From NCBI GenBank assembly GCA_028223395.1, contig JAOIUG010000002.1:1-64000 (forward strand): 64,000 nt of DNA, in the 5' to 3' direction. Under the pieces are notes generated by a model that saw only the letters and a list, made by a program, of their open reading frames with translations, was not told the origin of the DNA and did no database searches. The DNA comes from Shewanella sp. Its GTDB lineage: Bacteria > Pseudomonadota > Gammaproteobacteria > Enterobacterales > Shewanellaceae. The translations under genes were made by a program, and so were the position numbers. This document shows, one piece after another, positions 57,517 to 64,000 of the stretch (its first letter is position 1; every line of letters begins with the position of its first letter).

Positions 57517-58484
57517 ATGCTTAGCGCTTAGGGCATGTTGAACAGTGCTATACATTTTATGTTCGGCAATATGTGAGCAATTACAATCACATTTATCCAA
57601 CGCTGCATGCCTTAAGTGTTCTTGTTGGAAAGTGGCTTAACATCACTTCCGATTTTGACGCACAGTTTCATGGCGCGATGAGTCATCGCAACCGTTCAGC
57701 GATTGATGTGGGCCTTTAAAAAAGTAACTACGGCGCTTTACTTGTCGCTACTCGGAGTTATTAGCAAGCTGAAAATTAGCATGACCAACACTCCAGTTTT
57801 AGATCATTCTAACGCGAGCATGCTTTGTTTTAAATTTAGCCATTCTTCGCTAACACTACGTTAATTTTGCCTTCTGCTTGAGTAAGCAATACCTACTGAC
57901 TAACAGTTAGGCTTAACATTTAGTGTTTATCGACGTTTCCTGACGGAGCACTTTCAAGTTCCTGCCTTAGTTGAGACTGATCGTTGTTTGTCGTTGCTAA
58001 ATGTTGCTTTTTTTTGATTAGCAGACATTACTTGCTCTTTTTTAATACTCTACTTATCTCAACGCTATATCTATTTAGGCTGTGTATCTCATTGTTTAAA
58101 TTGCTTTTTGTGGCTAGCGGTTAGGCTCCTTTACCGCTGACAGCGAAGTGCTTTCATAATGGTTTATTGCACTTAGTAAAATTTAATTCTTATTTTTGTT
58201 AAAAATAGGCCTAAATATGATTCGTTTCTTATACTTTACAGATGATTGTAATAAATCAGCTTTAATTAGATGAGGTATTCTGGACATGTTGATGATCCGT
58301 CTCGTAGACTGCTGAGTGCTTCTAGCGGGTTACTATGCGTTTTAAGCTGTGTACTTGGCAGGTTAAGCGCTCAAGTTGGTTAAATATTTAACGCAATGAC
58401 CAGCGGCTAAGCTCTCACAGGATCAACACCTGCGTGAGGGTGTTTTATAAATGGAATTAAGTGTTAATAAAGGGATTGATGTAA
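57517..58484. other. Gene-poor 1 kb region between ispH and pilV
   Basis: No convincing gene. A 64-codon plus-strand frame without ATG (57525-57719) and a 37-codon frame (58270-58383) have neither homology nor a ribosome binding site. Hairpins are seen at AGCGGT/ACCGCT (58118-58140) and AACACC/GGTGTT (58427-58445). The pilV promoter must lie here. It may be the eroded remains of a gene, for example a minor pilin, but I cannot show that. Confidence 0.45.
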
Positions 58485-59006
58485 ATGAAACAACCGCAAT
58501 TGGGGCTGACTCTTATTGAGTTGATGGTCTCTTTAGTTATTTTAGTTATTGGCCTTATTGGTATTTTTAACCTTCATATTGTTGCCAAGCATGGCAGTTT
58601 TGAATCCTTTCAACAAACCCAAGCCGCTTATCTCGCTCATGACATCGTTAATCGCATGAAGCTCAACCGCAGCGAACTCTCCAATTATGCCGATACTTAC
58701 ACGGGAGTAAGGGAAAAAGTAAATTCCTGTGAAACAAAGATTTGCAGCACAACACAAATGTTGCATTGGGATCAATATCAATGGGATCAAACCCTGCTGG
58801 GCGCGTTAGAGCAAGCTGAAGGTCGCAACATCGGGGGGTTAGACTCACCTATTGCATGTGTCACCGAAGGCGCAGGTGAAGTTTCCGTCACGATCACATG
58901 GCGCGGGGTAAGAGCGCTCGGTTCGCCTGCTACAACCCCTTCTGACTGTGGTCACTCCCTTGGAAAAAAACGACGAGTATTCACGCTCAAGACAATGATT
59001 TTGTAA
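58485..59006 (+). CDS. pilV: Type IV pilus minor pilin PilV
   Basis: 173 residues. A class III prepilin leader ends in G before the methylation-type N-terminus: QLGLTLIELMVSLVILVIGLIGIF, with Glu at the fifth mature position, cut by PilD. FNLHIVAKHGSFESFQQTQAAYLAHDIVNRM is the typical PilV continuation. Cysteines further on probably form disulphides. It would help prime pilus assembly together with PilW, PilX and PilY1. First gene of the pil operon seen here. Confidence 0.9.
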   Translation: MKQPQLGLTLIELMVSLVILVIGLIGIFNLHIVAKHGSFESFQQTQAAYLAHDIVNRMKLNRSELSNYADTYTGVREKVNSCETKICSTTQMLHWDQYQWDQTLLGALEQAEGRNIGGLDSPIACVTEGAGEVSVTITWRGVRALGSPATTPSDCGHSLGKKRRVFTLKTMIL

Positions 59007-59015
59007 GGGGCAATA

Positions 59016-59972
59016 GTGAATAAAACCAAAGGTATGACCTTAGTCGAGTTGATGGTGTCGATGGTGATTGGGCTATTTCTAACGGCGGGCCTTTTTTCTA
59101 TTTTTTCAATGTCATCAACCAATGTAACGACGACGAGTCAATTTAATCAATTGCAAGAAAATGGTCGTATAGCCTTAACTTTAATGGAGCGCGATCTCAG
59201 TCAGCTAGGCTTTATGGGGGATATGACTGGCGTCGATTTTGTATTGGGAGTTAACACCCGTATTGGCGATAACGCAGTGATTGGTAGCAGTGGTGATTGT
59301 GTGGGGGCAGGCTTTAATAACGGTACATTACCCAACCGGCAACCAGCACATTTTAGGCGTCTTTGGGGGTATGAAAGTGGTGTGAGCACCGCAAGTTTGG
59401 ACTGCTTAACAAATGTGAATAACACAACAGATGTTATTCAAATAAAGCGTTTAATAGGGCCTGCAGTTTCGGCTGGCACAAGCGGCGCATTTTATATTGA
59501 GGCGAGCGCAGAGCAGGCTATCTTTTTTAAAGAGGCGAGGGGCCCTGTTTTAGCACACAGCCGAATTTGGGAGTATCAACATAGTGTTTACTATATTAAG
59601 GATGATGCTGACGGGATCCCCATCTTACGTCGTAAAAGCTTATCCGCGACCGGAATGGGTAATAATGAGCCACTGGTTGAGGGGATTGAAAATATGAGGT
59701 TTATGTACGGCTTTGACAATGATGGCGACCGTACTGCGGATCAGTTTTTGCCGGTACAAGGGGTGAGTGACTTAATGTGGGATAACGCTATTTTTCAGCG
59801 CTTAGTCGCCCTAAGAGTGCACATCTTGGTGCGGGCGATAGAGCCTGATAGTCGTTATGTTAATGACGTGACATATCAACTAGGCGACAAAAGCATTGCG
59901 CCGACTCACGATCATTTTAGGCGAAAGGTCTTGTCTACAACGATCGTGATTGAAAATACGGTACTGCAATAA
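59016..59972 (+). CDS. pilW: Type IV pilus minor pilin PilW
   Basis: 318 residues with prepilin leader MNKTKG then MTLVELMVSMVIGLFLTAGLF (Glu5 present), and the LQENGRIALTLMERDLSQLGFMG block shared by PilW proteins. The C-terminal region ends in LSTTIVIENTV, as is common. GTG start at 59016 preceded by AAGGGG, nine bases after pilV. Confidence 0.9.
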   Translation: MNKTKGMTLVELMVSMVIGLFLTAGLFSIFSMSSTNVTTTSQFNQLQENGRIALTLMERDLSQLGFMGDMTGVDFVLGVNTRIGDNAVIGSSGDCVGAGFNNGTLPNRQPAHFRRLWGYESGVSTASLDCLTNVNNTTDVIQIKRLIGPAVSAGTSGAFYIEASAEQAIFFKEARGPVLAHSRIWEYQHSVYYIKDDADGIPILRRKSLSATGMGNNEPLVEGIENMRFMYGFDNDGDRTADQFLPVQGVSDLMWDNAIFQRLVALRVHILVRAIEPDSRYVNDVTYQLGDKSIAPTHDHFRRKVLSTTIVIENTVLQ

Positions 59973-59986
59973 TAGGAGCAGATGTG

Positions 59987-60400
59987 ATGAAAAAACAAAA
60001 TGGAATGGTGCTTTTTTTCTCATTGATAGTGTTGGTTATCATGACTCTTATTGGCGTTGCGTTAGCAACCAATTCAAGTATGTCGATGAAAATGGCAGGC
60101 GCAGGAGCGCAAAGAGTGGCAGCTAAGATCACTGCAAATGGAGCGCTCGATAAAGTTATTGATGAGCATAAAGGCCGCTCTTTTGCCAATATGTCAGCAA
60201 CAACAGAAAGCCATTTGATGGGAGGGAGGCAGTGGATAGAGCCTGAAGTAGAAGATGTTAACTGCCAACGCCGCAGTAACGCCAACTCTGCAGGTTTAAT
60301 TCGCTGCCGTAGAAGTGACGTTTTCAGTAGTGCGAGCTTTGGTAAAAGTGATATAGGCAACTTAACCGTAGTCGCAGGTGTAGAACAAGAAGTCCTGTAA
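59987..60400 (+). CDS. pilX: Type IV pilus assembly protein PilX
   Basis: 137 residues: MKKQNGMVLFFSLIVLVIMTLIGVALATNSS is a pilin-like transmembrane helix in which the usual Glu5 is absent, as in other PilX proteins, followed by the MKMAGAGAQRVAAKITANGAL helix. ATG at 59987 has AGGAG eight bases upstream; the GTG just before it is the alternative. Cotranscribed with pilV and pilW. Confidence 0.85.
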   Translation: MKKQNGMVLFFSLIVLVIMTLIGVALATNSSMSMKMAGAGAQRVAAKITANGALDKVIDEHKGRSFANMSATTESHLMGGRQWIEPEVEDVNCQRRSNANSAGLIRCRRSDVFSSASFGKSDIGNLTVVAGVEQEVL

Positions 60401-60473
60401 ATATAAATAAGTCGTGCACATAGAGTTAATAATGAAACGGCACTTAAAAATTCAATATATTTGGGAGTTTATA

Positions 60474-63400
60474 ATGAGATTTAAACGAGCAGCCTGTTGG
60501 GTGATGTCCGTATCACTATTGTCGGTTGCTTCTCATGCTGATGATACACAGCTGTATGTTACTGACTACTCAGTTGGTAATGGTCATTCAGCTAAGGTGT
60601 TGATTATTTTTGATAACTCGGGGAGCATGTTAACGGTTGAGGAAGATGCTCCTAGAGATTTTGATGCCAATGTCACCTATGAGGCCATTAGTCCTGAGCA
60701 TGATTACCAAGACGGCATGATTTATTTTATTCAAGGGGTGTCTGATGGCAATGTTAATACCTCATTAAGTGCGCTTAAGTACCAACAATTTAAAGCGACA
60801 ATGAATGGTTGTCACCAAAGTCAGTCTTTACTTGATGAACATGGACGCTTTACAGGGTTTGTAGGGGAGTACTTGTCAAGTGGGCAAACTGGGTATTGGA
60901 AAGGACTCAAAGCGCGAGTGCAATCTAGCTATAAAGCCATCGATTGCTATGAAGATATCGCGGCAAACGACCCAATTAATGCCATAAATGAAAATGGCCG
61001 AGCATATGTTCCAGGTTTTCCTGTCGATGGCGTGTATGGGAGTGATGCGTCGACACCCTATAGCGCGAACAAAGCGGAGAGTGTCACTTCACTGGGCCAA
61101 GGTGAGATGGTGACCTTATATAGCGCTAATTATTTAAGGTGGCGTGCGGCAAGTCTTGCTGGGACGTTGCCAGTACAGCCGCAAACTCGGCTTGAAATTG
61201 CAAAAAGTGCGATAACAAGTGTCGTGAATACCACCGCTTTTGTCGATTTTGGATTAACCCTGTTCAATATGAATTTTCCCTCAGAAGGCTTACGAGATGG
61301 CGGCCGGATTGTATCAGGGATCGAGCCGATGACGCCTTCAGCAAAAAGCAGCTTATTAAACACAATTGACAATATATCTGCCACCACCAACACACCACTT
61401 TGCGAAACATTGTTTGAAGCTTACAACTATTTTTCTGCACATAAAGTGCATTACGGAAAACAAGACAGTGATTATGCGGAGAATGATTATGTGGGTAATC
61501 AGCCTGGGCGAGATAACAGTATTGAAACTGAAGGTCGCTATACTTCACCCTTTAGTGTTTGTCCAGATGTGGCTTATGTTATTTATATTACCGATGGGCT
61601 ACCCAGCCTAGACAGTAGCGCCAACGGTGATGTGATGGCCCTGGGTCAAATAGGCGTGAAAGAGCAAGCTGAAAATAAAGTGGCGCCGCCTGACTACAGT
61701 GTGTTTGCTACAGAGTCATCAGGTGAGAGTTATCTTCCCGCATTAGCCAGTTATCTTTATCATAATGATCTTGTTGACTCAGCTGAAACGCTCGCCAATG
61801 GAAGTGAGGTGGAGCACATGCAAACCGTGCGAACGTTCACCATTGGTTTTAGTCAAGGCGCACAGAGCGCAGCGCCACTATTAGCAGAAACCGCAAAACG
61901 CGGCGGTGGTCGTTATTTTTCTGCGAGTAACGCTTTGTCGCTGCGGCAAGCGCTAACAGACACTTTAGTGGCGATCACCAATACCAATACCAGTTTTACC
62001 TCCCCCAGTTTTGCAAATAATAATTTCGATCGAACTCAAACGTTTGACTCAGCCTATTACGCGCTGTTTCTCCCGGGTAATGGTCCTCGTTGGGCGGGCA
62101 ATTTAAAAAAATTAAAAGTCAGCGATAACGGCATACTGGTTGATAAAAGCGGTAATGCTGCCATCAGCGGACAAGGTAATATTAAAGACACCGCTTGCAC
62201 ATTTTGGAGTGCCTGCTCCGCCAATGCAGATGGCAACAAGGTCAACGAAGGTGGCGTGATTGAAGCCCTACAGAGTATGACGCCAGCCAATGGACACAGC
62301 ACTCGCAGCATTTACACTCAAGGCAGTACAACATCGTTATTGGACTTGGTTGAGCTAAGGCAGATAGAAGACTCAAAACTTGCTCCTTTAATGGGTATTG
62401 ATGCCAGCGAGGTAGTCAGTACGGTTGATTGGTTATACGGATACGACGTTGATACAGACAAAGGTGGAAGTCCTTACGATCACCGCCATGACATTATGGG
62501 CGATCCACTGCATTCTAAACCTTTGGCATTAAATTTTGGTGATGAGAATGACCCTGATCTACGCATTATGATCGGCACAAATCAAGGTTTGATGCATATG
62601 TTTAAAGATGATGAAACCAGCCTTGTAGGCGGATCACACAATGAAGTGACAGAATCTTGGGCATTCATACCGCAATCACTGCTGGCAAACGTAAGCACAC
62701 TTAGGCAGAACGCCGCCGGCGGGCATACTGTATACGGAATGGACTCCTCTGCGGTTGCCCATACCGAACTTGACTCGACTGGAAAGCTGAAAAAAGCTTA
62801 TGTGTTTATGGGAATGAGAAGAGGAGGTAATGCTTACTATGCATTGGATATTAGCCAGCCTGACTCACCGGCTCTCATGTGGACCATTACCCCACAATCG
62901 CCCGGTTTTTCAGCGTTAGGTCAAAGCTGGTCTGAGCCTGTAGTGACGGGAATACCGGGTCATGATGGACCTGTTTTGATCATAGGTGGAGGCTACGATG
63001 TCCGTTACGACGGAGGTATAACGCCTACAGAGCCACAAGGTAAAGCCATTTATATCATCGATGCCTTAAAGGGAGAGCTTATTCATGCGTTTAGCGATAA
63101 AGGCACCTATAGCACTCCGGTCACGGAGTTCACCGATAGCTTTCCAAATTCAGTCGCAATCTTAGACAGTGACAATGATGGCCTTACCGATAGAGTGTAT
63201 GCCTCCGATGTGGGTGGGCAAGTGTGGCGATTTGACTTAGCCAGTGACAACAAATCTGCATGGTCAGCGTTTAAGTTTGCCGATCTTGCTGGCACGGGAA
63301 CAAATGCAAGGCGCTTTTTTTCTGAAGTGGTTATCGCTCAAACCGTATTGAGTAATGTGGCTGAAATTAAAACCAATGACGTGGTCTCGATGTCGTATCA

Positions 63401-64000
63401 AAATATTCCGTATGACGCCATTGCGATAGGCAGCGGTAAAAGGCCAAACCCAACAAGTACTGATATCACGGACATGTTCTTTGTGTTGCAAGACCGGCAA
63501 GTTGTGAGTAAAAGTTTTAACTCCAGTAATGCCCCATCACCGCTTACTCTTGTCGATTTATATGATGTGACCGACGCGGCTCCAGCGGCTGACTCTCCAG
63601 TCGATCACCTTCATTTCGGTAAAAAACGTGGCTGGATGTATAACTTCCCCAGTATCGGGGAAAAAAGTTTAGCAGCAGGCTTGATTTTAGACGGCAAAGT
63701 GTACTTTACCTCATTTGTTCCAGCGGTGAGTTCACCCTCTGAGCAAGTGTGTCGAGTATCAGGCTCTGGTAGGTTATATGCTTTTGATCTTCATAAAGGA
63801 ACTCGCACATATTCGAGTATTTACAAAGCCCTTGGCGAGAGGTTGCCAGACACGCCGCAAATTGTTATTCCGCCCGTTAAAGCGGGCGAGGATGCCTCTA
63901 TCTACATCACGGGAGTGGGCAAGGGGGACAAAGTGGGTAATCACTATTCAGGGACACTTGATACCGATACCGATCTTGGGGTGAATAAAATCTATTACCA
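60474..64000 (+). CDS. pilY1: Type IV pilus tip adhesin/assembly factor PilY1, 3' end cut by window
   Basis: About 1,175 codons visible, open to the right edge. Signal peptide (about 1-22, SHA-D); a von Willebrand A-like N-terminal part with the metal site D-N-S-G-S at residues 47-51 and VIYITDGLPSLDS; then the PilC/PilY1 beta-propeller with a calcium loop DSDNDGLTD at 898-906, the counterpart of the Ca2+ site that controls retraction in Pseudomonas. PilY1 sits at the pilus tip, needs the minor pilins for export, and takes part in adhesion and surface sensing. GGGAG precedes the ATG. The missing end is small if it is of usual size (about 1,160-1,250 residues). Confidence 0.92.
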   Translation, partial: MRFKRAACWVMSVSLLSVASHADDTQLYVTDYSVGNGHSAKVLIIFDNSGSMLTVEEDAPRDFDANVTYEAISPEHDYQDGMIYFIQGVSDGNVNTSLSALKYQQFKATMNGCHQSQSLLDEHGRFTGFVGEYLSSGQTGYWKGLKARVQSSYKAIDCYEDIAANDPINAINENGRAYVPGFPVDGVYGSDASTPYSANKAESVTSLGQGEMVTLYSANYLRWRAASLAGTLPVQPQTRLEIAKSAITSVVNTTAFVDFGLTLFNMNFPSEGLRDGGRIVSGIEPMTPSAKSSLLNTIDNISATTNTPLCETLFEAYNYFSAHKVHYGKQDSDYAENDYVGNQPGRDNSIETEGRYTSPFSVCPDVAYVIYITDGLPSLDSSANGDVMALGQIGVKEQAENKVAPPDYSVFATESSGESYLPALASYLYHNDLVDSAETLANGSEVEHMQTVRTFTIGFSQGAQSAAPLLAETAKRGGGRYFSASNALSLRQALTDTLVAITNTNTSFTSPSFANNNFDRTQTFDSAYYALFLPGNGPRWAGNLKKLKVSDNGILVDKSGNAAISGQGNIKDTACTFWSACSANADGNKVNEGGVIEALQSMTPANGHSTRSIYTQGSTTSLLDLVELRQIEDSKLAPLMGIDASEVVSTVDWLYGYDVDTDKGGSPYDHRHDIMGDPLHSKPLALNFGDENDPDLRIMIGTNQGLMHMFKDDETSLVGGSHNEVTESWAFIPQSLLANVSTLRQNAAGGHTVYGMDSSAVAHTELDSTGKLKKAYVFMGMRRGGNAYYALDISQPDSPALMWTITPQSPGFSALGQSWSEPVVTGIPGHDGPVLIIGGGYDVRYDGGITPTEPQGKAIYIIDALKGELIHAFSDKGTYSTPVTEFTDSFPNSVAILDSDNDGLTDRVYASDVGGQVWRFDLASDNKSAWSAFKFADLAGTGTNARRFFSEVVIAQTVLSNVAEIKTNDVVSMSYQNIPYDAIAIGSGKRPNPTSTDITDMFFVLQDRQVVSKSFNSSNAPSPLTLVDLYDVTDAAPAADSPVDHLHFGKKRGWMYNFPSIGEKSLAAGLILDGKVYFTSFVPAVSSPSEQVCRVSGSGRLYAFDLHKGTRTYSSIYKALGERLPDTPQIVIPPVKAGEDASIYITGVGKGDKVGNHYSGTLDTDTDLGVNKIYY

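Noticed and set aside
57525-57719. 64-codon open frame after ispH
   Set aside because: Lacks ATG and a ribosome binding site; no family recognised. Could be a decayed fragment, but there is no positive evidence.
58270-58383. 37-codon frame before pilV
   Set aside because: No ribosome binding site and composition not protein-like.
57900-58484. c-di-GMP (GEMM) riboswitch upstream of the pilus genes
   Set aside because: Such elements occur before pilus genes in other bacteria, but the conserved GEMM core sequence was not found.
1-64000. CRISPR arrays, tRNA or rRNA genes, prophage
   Set aside because: No regularly spaced repeats, cloverleaf-like sequence, ribosomal RNA or phage structural genes were recognised on either strand by eye.

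Overview
The window looks like chromosome from a marine gammaproteobacterium of the order Alteromonadales, most likely Shewanella or a close relative. Nearly all genes are housekeeping genes with clear gammaproteobacterial counterparts. Several arrangements are typical of that group: ypjD and ffh next to rpsP-rimM-trmD-rplS, then aroF-tyrA; a pheL-pheA-raiA block; trpR, slyD and thrLABC; and a murJ-ribF-ileS-lspA-fkpB-ispH operon followed by type IV pilus genes. The genus is inferred from gene content only.

Layout. 1-2.2 kb: yfjD (cut by the left edge) and ypjD, minus strand. 2.5-6.1 kb: ffh, then the rpsP operon. 6.4-8.7 kb: aroF-tyrA. Its terminator has been split by a ~280 bp inverted-repeat element that looks like a MITE. 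9.3-12.2 kb: hcp and hcr (nitric oxide/nitrosative stress), with a strong hairpin between them. 12.4-15.6 kb: a small membrane protein, an unusually long PheA with an extra DAHP-synthase-like domain, its phenylalanine-rich leader peptide and attenuator, and raiA. 16-18.3 kb: cytochrome b561, cytochrome c', trpR, slyD. 18.8-23.7 kb: threonine operon with leader peptide and attenuator. 23.8-34 kb: DUF3545 protein, pgi, tal, OmpA-like porin, phosphoketolase, alanine/glycine:Na+ symporter, yaaA.

34.1-47.4 kb is an alginate-utilisation locus. It holds a TonB-dependent receptor, PL6 and PL17 alginate lyases, the cupin KdgF, an MFS uronate transporter, KDG kinase, a likely DEH reductase and a divergent GntR/FadR-type regulator. 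Together these can take up alginate oligomers, degrade them to unsaturated uronate, linearise it to DEH, reduce it to KDG and phosphorylate it to KDPG; the KDPG aldolase is not in the window. A recurring TTRTTACCAA / TTGGTAATAA word lies in all three control regions of this locus and is a good candidate operator. A solitary end of the MITE-like element sits at its right border.

47.6-64 kb: M28 peptidase lipoprotein, HlyU-like ArsR repressor, rpsT, the murJ-to-ispH operon, a 1 kb stretch with no convincing gene, then pilV-pilW-pilX-pilY1, with pilY1 running off the right edge.

No tRNA, rRNA, CRISPR array or prophage was seen. The points most worth following up are the PheA fusion, the MITE inside a terminator loop, the alginate operator set and an 18-bp perfect palindrome before ypjD.
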